Of a stretch of 64,000 nucleotides of DNA, positions 9,205 through 17,683 are shown piece after piece. Location: contig NZ_JAIRAU010000043.1 in the NCBI RefSeq assembly GCF_020073745.1, positions 248,001-312,000 on the forward strand, in the 5' to 3' direction. The notes under the pieces are model-generated. The model did no database searches and was not told the origin of the DNA. It saw nothing but the letters and a program-made list of their open reading frames with translations. The stretch is from Nannocystis pusilla. GTDB lineage: Bacteria; Myxococcota_A; Polyangia; Nannocystales; Nannocystaceae. A program made the translations under genes and the position numbers. How positions within the stretch are numbered: position 1 is the first letter of the stretch; the number at the start of each line of letters is the position of its first letter.

Positions 9205-11277
9205 ATGCACGCGCTGTGGTTCATGATCCTGGCTCTCGCGGTGCTGGCGATCGCCTACCGCTACTACTCGGCGTTCCTGGCGGCCAGGGTACTGGCGCTC
9301 GACGACGCCCGCCGCACGCCGGCGCACGAGCGCAACGACGGCCAGAACTACCACCCGACGTCGCGCTGGGTCCTGTTCGGCCACCACTTCGCGGCGATCA
9401 CCGGCGCCGGTCCGCTGGTCGGCCCGGTGCTCGCGGCCCAGTTCGGGTTCCTGCCCGGGTACTCGTGGATCCTCATCGGCGTGGTGCTCGGCGGGGCGGT
9501 CCACGACCTGGTGATGCTGACGGCGTCGGTGCGCCGCGGCGGCCGCTCGCTGGCGGAGATCGCCCGCGAGGAGCTCGGCCCCGGCGTCGGCGTGGTCGCC
9601 GGCGTGGCGATCCTGTTCATCGTCGTCATCGCCCTGGCCGGCCTCGGCCGCGTGGTCGTCGGCGCGCTGGCCGAGAGCGCGTGGGGCGTGTTCACCATCG
9701 GCGCGTCGATCCCGATCGCGCTGGCGATGGGCCTCTATATTTACATGGTGCGCCGCGGCAGCGCCCAGGGCGTGCGCGAGGCGACGGCCGTCGGGGTGCT
9801 GCTGCTGTTGCTGTGCGTGGTGTTCGGCAAGCAGGTCCAGGACTCGAGCCTCGGGCAGCTGCTGCAATTGTCGGAGACGACGATCACGCTGCTGATCGCC
9901 GCCTACGGGTTCGTCGCCAGCGTGCTGCCGGTGTGGATGCTGCTGTGCCCGCGCGACTACCTGTCGTCGTACATGAAGATCGGGACGATCGCGCTGTTGG
10001 TGCTGGGGATCGTGCTGGTCAACCCGGTGATCGAGATGCCGCTCGTCAACGCCGTCGGGGCCGGGACGATCGCGGTCGACGGCGAGGTGTTCCCGGCGGT
10101 GGTGCGCGGGTCGCTGTTCCCGTTCGTGTTCATCACCATCGCCTGCGGCGCCATCTCCGGCTTCCACGCGCTGATCGCCTCGGGCACGACGCCGAAGATG
10201 ATCGACAAGGAGTCCGACTGCCGGCCGATCGGCTACGGGGCGATGTTGATGGAGGGGCTGGTCGGGATCACGGCGCTGCTGGCCGCGACCGCGCTGCCGC
10301 CCGCGGACTACTTCGCCATCAACACCGACCCGAAGATCGCGGTGGTCGCCGACGCGAAGGGCGGGCTGGCGCCGTCGCAAGCGGCCCTGGCCGCGCTCGA
10401 CCCGGTGATGACGGCGGACGACCGCAAGCGGCTCGGCCTGGCCGAGGGACAGTCGGCGACGGCGGCGGCGAACAAGACGCTCAAGCTGTCGGAGGTGCTG
10501 CGCCTGTCCAATGGGTCACTCGCGGCCCTGGGTTACCACGCCGACCCGGGCTCGGTGCACGCGTCGGAGCTCAGCGCGGCCGACTTTACGCGCCTCGGGG
10601 TGAAGGTCGAGGACCTGCCGACGCTGGCCGAGGCGACCGACGAGGTGATCGCGGCGCGCACGGGCGGCGCCGTGTCGCTGGCCGTCGGCATGGCGCGGGT
10701 GTTCTCGGGCTTGCCCGGCATGCGCACGCTGCTCGACTATTGGTACCACTTCGCCATCATGTTCGAGGCGTTGTTCGTCTTGACGACGATCGACACCGGG
10801 ACGCGGGTGGGCCGCTTCCTGCTGCAGGAGTTCCTCGGGCGCTTCAACGAGCGGCTCGGCGACCCGTCGTGGCTGCCGGGCGCGGTGCTGTCGTCGCTGG
10901 TGATCGTGGCCGGCTGGAGCTACTTCATCCTGACCGGCTCGGTCGCCACGATCTGGCCGATGTTCGGCATCGCCAATCAATTGCTGGCCTCGGTCGCGCT
11001 GGCGGTCGGCACCACGATCGTGCTCAAGGAGAGCCCGCGCCCGGTCTACGCGTGGGTGACGCTCGGACCGCTGCTGTTCGTCGGCACGACGACGCTGACC
11101 GCCGGCTTCCGCTCGCTCGTCGAGGTGTACGTGCCGATGACCCGCGACGCGGCGACGGCGACGATGGGCTACGTCAACACGCTGGTGACCGGGACGCTGC
11201 TCGCGTGCGTGGTGGCCATCCTGGTGATGAGCGCCCGCAAGTGGCGCGAGCTGCTGCGCCTGCGCGCAGCGGCCTGA
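9205..11277 (+). CDS. cstA: Carbon starvation protein A (peptide/pyruvate transporter)
   Basis: 690 residues with about 16 membrane helices. The N-terminal hallmark HHFAAITGAGPLVGPVLAAQ and VLGGAVHDLVMLTASVRRGG are those of CstA. The FEALFVLTTIDTGTRVGR and WPMFGIANQLLASVAL segments near the C-terminus are equally diagnostic. The family imports peptides or pyruvate during carbon limitation. A hydrophilic insert (about residues 370-490) is larger than in Escherichia coli CstA. The gene stands alone, with the PAS-STAS gene 76 bp upstream. A decayed copy of its last ~80 bases lies about 200 bp downstream. Confidence 0.96.
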   Translation: MHALWFMILALAVLAIAYRYYSAFLAARVLALDDARRTPAHERNDGQNYHPTSRWVLFGHHFAAITGAGPLVGPVLAAQFGFLPGYSWILIGVVLGGAVHDLVMLTASVRRGGRSLAEIAREELGPGVGVVAGVAILFIVVIALAGLGRVVVGALAESAWGVFTIGASIPIALAMGLYIYMVRRGSAQGVREATAVGVLLLLLCVVFGKQVQDSSLGQLLQLSETTITLLIAAYGFVASVLPVWMLLCPRDYLSSYMKIGTIALLVLGIVLVNPVIEMPLVNAVGAGTIAVDGEVFPAVVRGSLFPFVFITIACGAISGFHALIASGTTPKMIDKESDCRPIGYGAMLMEGLVGITALLAATALPPADYFAINTDPKIAVVADAKGGLAPSQAALAALDPVMTADDRKRLGLAEGQSATAAANKTLKLSEVLRLSNGSLAALGYHADPGSVHASELSAADFTRLGVKVEDLPTLAEATDEVIAARTGGAVSLAVGMARVFSGLPGMRTLLDYWYHFAIMFEALFVLTTIDTGTRVGRFLLQEFLGRFNERLGDPSWLPGAVLSSLVIVAGWSYFILTGSVATIWPMFGIANQLLASVALAVGTTIVLKESPRPVYAWVTLGPLLFVGTTTLTAGFRSLVEVYVPMTRDAATATMGYVNTLVTGTLLACVVAILVMSARKWRELLRLRAAA

Positions 11278-11381
11278 GCCGCTCGCAGCCGGCGCCGGCG
11301 CAGGACCGCCCCTGCGACACAGCCGCCGACTCTTGCCATTGGAGAGCGTTGTTCGAGTGAGTCGAGAGGCTCGTGCACCGG

Positions 11382-11401
11382 GCCTGACCGAAGAGACAGG
11401 T
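11382..11401. repeat. Dispersed palindrome, single intergenic copy
   Basis: GCCTGACCGAAGAGACAGGT fits the family consensus ACMTGTCC-N4-GGACAKGT with three to four mismatches. It lies between cstA and its decayed 3' duplicate. Confidence 0.6.
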
Positions 11402-11407
11402 CGTCGA

Positions 11408-11489
11408 CATGCCGGTGCGGGACGCTGCTCTGGTGATGAGCACCCGCGAGTGCCGTGAGCTGCTGCGCCTGCGCGCAGCGTCGGCGTGA
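11408..11489 (+). pseudogene. Decayed duplicate of the cstA 3' end
   Basis: The stretch repeats the end of cstA: GGACGCTGCTC, then GTGATGAGC, then GAGCTGCTGCGCCTGCGCGC and a TGA, compared with the same words at 11192-11276. About 20 bases are deleted between the first two words, and several substitutions have accumulated. It has no start or upstream domain of its own. A dispersed palindrome (11382-11401) lies immediately upstream. I infer a local duplication followed by loss of everything but the last codons. Confidence 0.75.
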
Positions 11490-11644
11490 GGCCGTAGAGT
11501 CTGGGCTGCGTGTGCGCCCGGCCTCCGCGGGCGGTGATTCTCGGCAGGATGTGGCGAGCCCGACGTTGCCGTCGGTCCGCCGCTGGCTCGCCTGCACGAT
11601 CCCGGCATACCTGGATTCGTGCCCTCTCGGGCGGGAGGATATGT

Positions 11645-12556
11645 ATGAAGATCACGAGATATTGCCATGTCGGTCTCTGTGTGGGCGTGCTGGCGTGCGA
11701 GGCGGCACAGGGGGCCGCGTATGACGAGGCGGCCGCCGACACCGAGGTTTGCGAGGCCGGCGAGAGCGAGGCCTGCGGCGGCGAGGAATTCGCCCTCGGC
11801 CCGGCGCACGACGGCCGCTGCGGCAATCACCCGACGTCGCTCGAGGTCGCGGCGATGGAGGCGGATATCAGCGCACGCGTGACCGCGGCGACGCACTATC
11901 CCGAGGCCCGGGCGACAATCCCGGTCTATTTCCATGTGATCAGCGACGACGCCGGGTCGGGCGATATCTCGGAGACGCAGATCACCCGGCAGCTCGATGT
12001 GCTCAATAAGGCCTTCGCCGGCTCGGGCTTCGACTTTTCGCGCGCCGGCGTCACGCGCACCCGCAAGAGCGCCTGGCACCTGATGGCGATGGACAGCGCC
12101 GCCGAATCAGAGGCCAAGAGCGCGCTCCGCCAGGGCGGCGCGCGGACACTCAACGTGTACGTGGTGAACGCGGTGAGCCTGCTGGGTTGGGCGACCTTCC
12201 CCTGGTGGTACTCGAGCGACCCACAGAACGACGGGATCGTGGTCGACCGCGCGACCTTCCCCGGCGGGCACGCGGTCAACTTCAACAGCGGGTTGACGGC
12301 GGTGCACGAGGTCGGGCACTGGCTGGGCCTCTATCACACGTTCCAGAACGGGTGCTCGTTCCTGGGCGACTTCGTCGGTGACACTCCCGCCGAGCAGTCC
12401 CCCGCGACCGGCTGCCCCGCGAGCCGCGACAGCTGCAAGGCGTCCGGGAGCGATCCGATCCACAACTACATGGATTATACGAACGACACGTGTCGAAACG
12501 AGTTCACGCCCGGGCAGCGGAGCCGCATGTCCTGGAATTATTCGTTGTTCCGCTGA
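11645..12556 (+). CDS. Secreted zinc metalloprotease, M43 (pappalysin/cytophagalysin) family
   Basis: 303 residues. The start at 11645 follows GGGAGGAT and gives a signal peptide with a possible lipobox (VGVLACEAA). The protease core contains the extended zinc motif HEVGHWLGLYHTF, where three His bind zinc and Glu is catalytic, followed by the Met-turn region HNYMDYTNDTCRNEFTPGQ. Both are characteristic of peptidase family M43B. The N-terminal half before the core has the usual VYFHVISDD and QITRQLDVLNKAF elements. It is probably an extracellular protease used in predation or nutrient capture. It is monocistronic, upstream of a convergent redox cluster. Confidence 0.93.
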   Translation: MKITRYCHVGLCVGVLACEAAQGAAYDEAAADTEVCEAGESEACGGEEFALGPAHDGRCGNHPTSLEVAAMEADISARVTAATHYPEARATIPVYFHVISDDAGSGDISETQITRQLDVLNKAFAGSGFDFSRAGVTRTRKSAWHLMAMDSAAESEAKSALRQGGARTLNVYVVNAVSLLGWATFPWWYSSDPQNDGIVVDRATFPGGHAVNFNSGLTAVHEVGHWLGLYHTFQNGCSFLGDFVGDTPAEQSPATGCPASRDSCKASGSDPIHNYMDYTNDTCRNEFTPGQRSRMSWNYSLFR

Positions 12557-12640
12557 CGCGCCGGGACGAACGCGAGCGCCGAGGCGCGAGCGATGTGATT
12601 GGCACCTCGGCCTCCGCGGCATTTCGAGCAGCCGTGCTAG

Positions 12641-13237
12641 CTAGAGCTTGAGCAGGTCGAGGGTCGGCAGCGGACCGCCCGGGAATTGCTGCAGCTTGCC
12701 GCCCTCGGCGAGGCTGCCGAGGTCGACCGGGGCGAAGCCGAGGCCGTCGATGAGGTCGCGGACCTTCGCCTTGGCCGCCTGGTCGTCGCCCGACATGAAG
12801 ATCACCCGGCGACCTCCGCCCTGGCGCGGGTCGGCGCCGAGGACCGGCGGCGGGAGGGTGTTGAACGCCTTGACCACGCGCGCGCCGGGGACCATGTCGG
12901 CGACGACCTCGCTCGAGGTGCGGCCGCCGAGGTCGGCCACGCGGAAGTCGGGCGGGCCGAGCGGGTTGGTCGGGTCGACGACGATCCGGCCGTCCCACGC
13001 GGGCAGGCCCTTCAGCGCCGCGGGCAGGTGCTTCCACGGCACGGCGAGGAAGACGATGTCGGCCGTCGCGGCCTCGCGGACGGTGACGGCGCGGGCGCCG
13101 GGCCCGAGCGCGCGCGCGAGGTCGGCGAGCGACTCGGGGCCGCGGCTGTTGCTGAGGAGGACGCGATGCCCGGCGCGCACGAGATGTTTAATAAGGGCCT
13201 GGCCGATCGCTCCGGTGCCGATGATGCCGATGGTCAT
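12641..13237 (-). CDS. NADP-dependent oxidoreductase, F420-reductase-like
   Basis: 198 residues of the NADPH-dependent F420 reductase/NADP-binding family. The Rossmann motif is GIIGTGAIGQAL at residues 3-14, with SNSRGP after the second strand, suited to an NADP phosphate. DPTNPLGPP and AFNTLP follow, as expected in the family. In non-F420 organisms such proteins usually sit beside stress or redox genes and their true substrate is unknown. It lies 54 bp downstream of the SDR gene on the same strand and is probably transcribed with it under the divergent LysR regulator. Confidence 0.9.
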   Translation of the reverse strand: MTIGIIGTGAIGQALIKHLVRAGHRVLLSNSRGPESLADLARALGPGARAVTVREAATADIVFLAVPWKHLPAALKGLPAWDGRIVVDPTNPLGPPDFRVADLGGRTSSEVVADMVPGARVVKAFNTLPPPVLGADPRQGGGRRVIFMSGDDQAAKAKVRDLIDGLGFAPVDLGSLAEGGKLQQFPGGPLPTLDLLKL

Positions 13238-13291
13238 GACGAGGTCTCCGTGGATGGTGTGATGATTGGAGAATGGCGGTAGTCGGGTGAT

Positions 13292-14080
13292 TCAGGCCGC
13301 GAAGCCGCCGTCGATGCGGAGGTCGGCGCCGGTGACGTAGGCGCCGTCGTCCCCGGCGAGGTAGGCGACGAGGCCGGCGACTTCGCGGGTGTGGCCGAAC
13401 CGCTGCACGGCGATCTGGCCGGTCAGCCAGGCGCCGTTCGGGCCGTCGGCAGGGTTCATGTCGGTGTCGACCGGGCCGGGCTGGATGTTGTTGATGGTGA
13501 TCCCGCGCGCGCCGAGCTCGCGGGCGAGGCCGTGGGTGAAGCCGGACAGGGCGCCCTTGCTGAGGGCGTAGAGCGAGGCGCCGGGGAACGGGACGTACTC
13601 GCTGTTGATGCTGCCGATGTTGATGATCCGTCCGCCGCGCTCCATGTGGCGCAGGGCCTCCTGGGTGGCGACGACGGGGCCGCGCACGTTGACGGCGAGC
13701 GTGCGCTCGATGTCGTCGGCGCTGGCGTCGACGAGCTGGCCGGTGCGGGCGATCGCGGCGTTGTTGACGAGGATGTCGAGGCGGCCGAAGGCCTCGCGCG
13801 TGCGCTGGACGGCCCGCTTCACCGCGTCGACGTCGCCGCTGTCGGCCTCGATGGCGAGCACGCGCCCGTCGCCGGCGGTGAGCTCGGCGACGAGGGCGTC
13901 GGCGCGGTCCTTCGAGCCGGCGTAGGTGAAGACGACGGCGGCGCCGTCGCGGACGAGGCGCTGGACGATGCCGGCGCCGATGCCCCGCGAACCGCCGGTG
14001 ACGAGGGCGACCTTGCCGGCGAGCGGAAGCTTGGTGGGGGTGGAAGCGAGGGTGGTGGCGGCGGACTGCGTCGTGGTCAT
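13292..14080 (-). CDS. Short-chain dehydrogenase/reductase
   Basis: 262 residues, classical SDR. The coenzyme motif is TGGSRGIGAGI, the structural motif NNAAIA, and the catalytic Ser-Tyr-Lys is seen as INIGSIN and YALSK. The C-terminus ends with the usual DGAYVTGADLRIDGGFAA. The ATG at 14080 begins MTTTQS; the frame continues upstream but reads through the promoter and into the LysR gene. The gene is transcribed away from the adjacent LysR gene and shares a 96-bp intergenic region holding a palindromic operator candidate, so I infer LysR control. The substrate is unknown. Confidence 0.94.
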   Translation of the reverse strand: MTTTQSAATTLASTPTKLPLAGKVALVTGGSRGIGAGIVQRLVRDGAAVVFTYAGSKDRADALVAELTAGDGRVLAIEADSGDVDAVKRAVQRTREAFGRLDILVNNAAIARTGQLVDASADDIERTLAVNVRGPVVATQEALRHMERGGRIINIGSINSEYVPFPGASLYALSKGALSGFTHGLARELGARGITINNIQPGPVDTDMNPADGPNGAWLTGQIAVQRFGHTREVAGLVAYLAGDDGAYVTGADLRIDGGFAA

Positions 14081-14134
14081 GCGAGGAAGATGCTTGCCGC
14101 CGGCACTTCCCGGTAGTAACAAGACAGTCGGAAC

Positions 14135-14150
14135 ACTTTTGACCAAAAGT
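14135..14150. promoter_or_regulatory. Palindromic operator candidate between SDR and LysR genes
   Basis: ACTTTTGACCAAAAGT is a perfect inverted repeat with 7-bp arms around AC, AT-rich in a GC-rich background, centred in the divergent spacer. LysR regulators bind such dyads next to their own gene. Whether this LysR binds it is inference. Confidence 0.5.
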
Positions 14151-14176
14151 TGAAAGTCCTGCAGGAGCACGCACCC

Positions 14177-15103
14177 ATGGAGAGCCTGGCCGCGATCGAG
14201 AGCTTCGTTCACAGCGCCGAGGCCGGCAGCTTCTCGGCGGCGGCGCGCAAGCTGGGGGTGACGCCGGCGGCGGTCAGCAAGAGCGTGGCGAAGCTCGAGG
14301 AGCGCCTCGGCGTGCGCCTGTTCCAGCGGACGACGCGGAGCCTCGAGCTGACCGAGGCCGGCGAGCTGTTCCTGCGCGAGGCGGCGAGCGGGCTGCACAC
14401 GCTGCAGGCGGCGATCGCCGGCCTCGCCAGCGCGCAGCGCGAGCCGGCCGGCACGCTGCGGGTGAGCATGTCGCCGACGTTCGGGCGCGACTACATCCTG
14501 CCGATGCTCGCGGGATTTCTTGAGAAGTATCCGGCGATCACGCCCGACTGGCACCTCGACAACCGCCAGGTCGATCTCGTGGCGGACAAATTCGACGCGG
14601 CCATCGGCGCGGCGATCGAGCTGCGCTCGGGGATCGTGGCGCGCGAGCTGGCCCGCGCGCACATCGTCGCGGCCGCGTCACCGGCGTACCTCGCTCGCCA
14701 CGGTGCACCAAAGTCGCCGGCCGAGCTGGCCCGTCACGACGGGATCGTGCTGCGCTCGCCGCAGTCGGGCCGCGTGCGCACGTGGTCGTTCCGCAGCAAG
14801 ACGGGCGACGAGGCGACGTTCGAGCCGCGCCCACGGATCGTGTTCAACGACATGGAGGCGGTCTGCCAGGCGACCCTCGCCGGCCTCGGCGTCGGCCTCA
14901 TCAGCATGCCGCACACGGTGCCCCACTTCGACAGCGGCGCGCTCGTCCGCGTGCTGCCGAGGTGGTACGCCGACGCGGGCGCGATCTTCGTCTACTTCGG
15001 CGGGCAGAAGCTGCTGCCCGCCAAGACGCGGGCGTTCGTCGACCACCTGGTGGCCTATTTCAAACGGGAGCGGCTGGCGGAGCGCTTCCGGGCCGACCGG
15101 TGA
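14177..15103 (+). CDS. LysR-family transcriptional regulator
   Basis: 308 residues. The helix-turn-helix covers residues ~1-60 (FVHSAEAGSFSAAARKLGVT, PAAVSKSVAKLEERLGVRLF, QRTTRSLELTEAG), and the effector-binding domain begins at about residue 90 with GTLRVSMSPTFGRDYILPML. The ATG at 14177 is preceded by GGAG. It is divergent from the SDR/NADP-reductase pair. LysR proteins in this arrangement normally control the neighbouring oxidoreductases in response to a small molecule or oxidant. The effector is unknown. Confidence 0.94.
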   Translation: MESLAAIESFVHSAEAGSFSAAARKLGVTPAAVSKSVAKLEERLGVRLFQRTTRSLELTEAGELFLREAASGLHTLQAAIAGLASAQREPAGTLRVSMSPTFGRDYILPMLAGFLEKYPAITPDWHLDNRQVDLVADKFDAAIGAAIELRSGIVARELARAHIVAAASPAYLARHGAPKSPAELARHDGIVLRSPQSGRVRTWSFRSKTGDEATFEPRPRIVFNDMEAVCQATLAGLGVGLISMPHTVPHFDSGALVRVLPRWYADAGAIFVYFGGQKLLPAKTRAFVDHLVAYFKRERLAERFRADR

Positions 15104-15138
15104 GGCCGCGAGCTGTTGCACCGTGATATGAGGTCGAT

Positions 15139-15945
15139 GTGAACATGACGCCCCCGCTCAAGCGCCACTCGACCGCCGCTCACTTCCAGCCCGACGCGGC
15201 GCCGCCCGGCCTCGCCGCCGCCGTCATCGCCGGCAAGAGCGTGCACGTCGCCGAGGTCGACGACTACGATCTCCACCGCTCGATGCTCTACGCGCTCGGC
15301 GCCAGGGGAGTGTCGAGCAAGATGATGGCGGGCGTGGAGGTCGTCGTGCACGGGCGGGCGAAGCCGCCGCAGAAGGCGCTGGCCAAGTACCCCGACCGGA
15401 TCTTCGTGCGGGCGCAGGAGGTGCTGCAGCTGTTCCACCACGAAGTGCCCTCGTTCGCCGCCTATGTGCGGGCGCTGCAGGGGCACGGCTTTACGATCCG
15501 GAACCCGAGCGACGAGGGCGATCCGGACCTCGACTTCTTCGAGCTGCCGGCGGTCGACGGCTCGCTGCACGCGACGCTGCTCGCCTACCTCGCCCGCGCG
15601 CCGTTCATCCGCGAGTTCGTGCACACGCAGCACTTCCCGGTCGACCCCTGCCAGGACCCGTTCACGGCCTTCGAGGTCCCGGAGACCGGAGTCACCTGGT
15701 ACTACTGCTGGGCCCACGACGGCTGGGGCCGCGTCGGCGCCCAGCGCGGCGACGGCGACTACCCGCTCGAGATCAAGGCCGACCAGCTCATGCGGGTCGA
15801 CGCTCTGTTCTGGACCGAGAGCGCCGGCATGTACTTCTACGAGTATCCGAATAGCGACAGCGTCGACGGGCTCTTCATCCACGCCGGCATCGACGCGCGC
15901 ACCGGCCTGGTCCACGGCGCGGCGATCTCGCGGGTGTGGACGTAG
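15139..15945 (+). CDS. Hypothetical protein, 268 aa, possible BRCT-like N-terminus
   Basis: Starts with GTG at 15139, 5 bases after GAGG; an ATG two codons later is an alternative. There is no signal peptide or membrane helix. Residues ~28-95 (AVIAGKSVHVAEV, YALGARGVSSKM, VEVVVHG, ALAKYPDRIF, EVLQLF) alternate beta and alpha elements in a way that resembles a BRCT domain, but the match is only by eye. The C-terminal half is rich in aromatic and acidic residues (GVTWYYCWAHDGWGRVG, MYFYEYPNSDSVDGL) and matches nothing I recognise. It sits 35 bp behind the LysR gene. Confidence 0.8.
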   Translation: MNMTPPLKRHSTAAHFQPDAAPPGLAAAVIAGKSVHVAEVDDYDLHRSMLYALGARGVSSKMMAGVEVVVHGRAKPPQKALAKYPDRIFVRAQEVLQLFHHEVPSFAAYVRALQGHGFTIRNPSDEGDPDLDFFELPAVDGSLHATLLAYLARAPFIREFVHTQHFPVDPCQDPFTAFEVPETGVTWYYCWAHDGWGRVGAQRGDGDYPLEIKADQLMRVDALFWTESAGMYFYEYPNSDSVDGLFIHAGIDARTGLVHGAAISRVWT

Positions 15946-15951
15946 TCGATG

Positions 15952-16173
15952 TCAGCGTAGAGGCTTGAGCAGCCGCTCGAGGCCGTTGGTCTTGATCTCG
16001 AGCGTGAGCGCGAGCTGCTGGCCGAGCTTGCCCGGCGGGAAGCCCTGGCGCGAGAACCACACCAGGTACGGCTCGGGCAGGTCGAGCAGCGCGACGCCCT
16101 GGTACTTGCCGAACGGCATGCGCGCCTGGACCAGGGCCTCGAGCGCCTCGGGGTCGAGCTGGAGTTCCGCCAC
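15952..16173 (-). CDS. DUF3820 family protein
   Basis: 73 residues, almost entirely the DUF3820 domain: MPFGKYQGVALLDLPEPYLVWF, then GFPPGKLGQQLALTLEIKTNGLE. The MPFGKY-G and DLP-YL-W motifs are shared with the C-terminal region of exodeoxyribonuclease X-like proteins. The family is small, cytosolic and of uncertain function; a nucleic-acid role has been suggested from domain fusions. It converges on the hypothetical gene to its left with a 6-bp gap. Confidence 0.9.
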   Translation of the reverse strand: MAELQLDPEALEALVQARMPFGKYQGVALLDLPEPYLVWFSRQGFPPGKLGQQLALTLEIKTNGLERLLKPLR

Positions 16174-16217
16174 GCGCGGAGGCTACCGCAAACCGGGGCC
16201 GGCGAGGCGGAGCGCGC

Positions 16218-17663
16218 TCAGCGGCCGAGGGCGCGGTGGTAGAGGTCGAGGTAGCGGGCGGCGCTGCGGCGCCAGCTGAAGTCCTGCTCCATGCCGTTGC
16301 GGACGATCTGCTGCCACACCGGGCGGTTGTGGTAGAGGGCGATCGTGCGGCCCAGCGCCCACGCGAGCGCGGAGGCGTCGATGTCGTTGAAGACGACGCC
16401 GGTGGCGAGGCCGACGCTCAGGGTCTCGGGGGTGGTGTCGACCACGCTGTCGGCGAGGCCGCCGGTGCGGCGCACCACCGGGACGGTGCCGTAGCGCAGG
16501 CCGTACATCTGCGTGAGGCCGCACGGCTCGGTGCGCGAGGGGATGATGATGGCGTCGCCGCCGGCCTGCATGCGGTGGGCGAGCGGCTCGTCGTAGCCGC
16601 CGCGGTAGGCGACGCGGCCGGGGTTGAGGCGCGCGGCGTGGGCGAAGCCGTCGACGAGGCGCTCCTCGCCGGAGCCGAGGACGGCGAGCTGACCGCCGCG
16701 CTCGAGGATCGAGCGCCCGGCGCTGAGCAGCAGATCGAGGCCCTTCATGGTGACGAGCCGGCTGACGACCACGAACAGGGGCGCGTCGGGGTCGGGGTGA
16801 AGCCCGAGCTCGAGCTGCAGCGCGCGCTTGCCGATCCGCTTGCCGGCGAGGTCGTCGACGCTGTACGTGGCCGGCAGGTGCTTGTCGCTGGCGGGGTCCC
16901 ACACGGCGGTGTCGATGCCGTTCAGGATGCCGTAGAGGTCGGCGTCGCGCCGACGCAGCAGGCCGTGCAGGCCGTGGCCGTAGGCCTCGGTCTGGATCTG
17001 CCGGGCGTAGGTCGGGCTGACGGTGGTGATCTTGTCGCTGTACCAGAGGCCGGCCTTGAGGAAGCCGAGGTGGCCGTGGAACTCGACGCCGTGGATGTCG
17101 AACATCGAGCCGGGCAGCCGCAGCGCGCCCATGGTCTCGGCGCGGAAGACACCCTGGTAGGCGAGGTTGTGGATCGTGGTGATCGTGGCGGGGCGCTGCT
17201 GCGGGGGCATCAGCGCGACGTAGGCCGGCGTGAGGCCGCTCTGCCAGTCGTGGCCGTGGATCAGCTCCGGCCGCCAGCGCTCGCCGCCGTCGGGTCCGGC
17301 CAGCCACGCGGCGGCCTGGCACAGGGCGCCGAAGCGGAGGTGGTTGTCGCCGAAGTCGCGCCCGTGCTCGTCGACGTAGGGATTACCTGGCCGATTGTAC
17401 AGGTGCGGCGCGTCGAGCACGAGCAGCTCGAGCCGACCGACGCGGCCGTACATCAATTTGGCCGCGCCGCCGACGAGGCCGTGGAGCTCGACCTCGCGGC
17501 CGCGCGCGTGCAGCCCGGCGAGCACCTTGGGGTAGCCGGGCACGAGGACGCGGACGTCGACGCCGAGCTCGGCCAGCGCGATCGGCAAGGCGCCGACCAC
17601 GTCGGCCAGGCCGCCGGTCTTGACGAGGGGATAGACTTCGGAGGCGACGAACAGGACGCGCAT
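16218..17663 (-). CDS. glgA: Glycogen synthase (ADP-glucose type)
   Basis: 481 residues, GT5 family. The N-terminal ADP-glucose motif is KTGGLADVVGALP (residues 15-27). The C-terminal GT-B half contains IIIPSRTEPCGLTQMYGLRYG and VRRTGGLADSV, which bind the nucleotide sugar and hold the catalytic glutamates. It extends alpha-1,4-glucan using ADP-glucose. It lies 20 bp downstream of glgC, which makes ADP-glucose, so the two form an operon committed to glycogen synthesis. A dispersed palindrome copy at 17385-17404 is read in frame. Confidence 0.97.
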   Translation of the reverse strand: MRVLFVASEVYPLVKTGGLADVVGALPIALAELGVDVRVLVPGYPKVLAGLHARGREVELHGLVGGAAKLMYGRVGRLELLVLDAPHLYNRPGNPYVDEHGRDFGDNHLRFGALCQAAAWLAGPDGGERWRPELIHGHDWQSGLTPAYVALMPPQQRPATITTIHNLAYQGVFRAETMGALRLPGSMFDIHGVEFHGHLGFLKAGLWYSDKITTVSPTYARQIQTEAYGHGLHGLLRRRDADLYGILNGIDTAVWDPASDKHLPATYSVDDLAGKRIGKRALQLELGLHPDPDAPLFVVVSRLVTMKGLDLLLSAGRSILERGGQLAVLGSGEERLVDGFAHAARLNPGRVAYRGGYDEPLAHRMQAGGDAIIIPSRTEPCGLTQMYGLRYGTVPVVRRTGGLADSVVDTTPETLSVGLATGVVFNDIDASALAWALGRTIALYHNRPVWQQIVRNGMEQDFSWRRSAARYLDLYHRALGR

Positions 17664-17683
17664 GCGGAAAAAGCTCGTGATCG

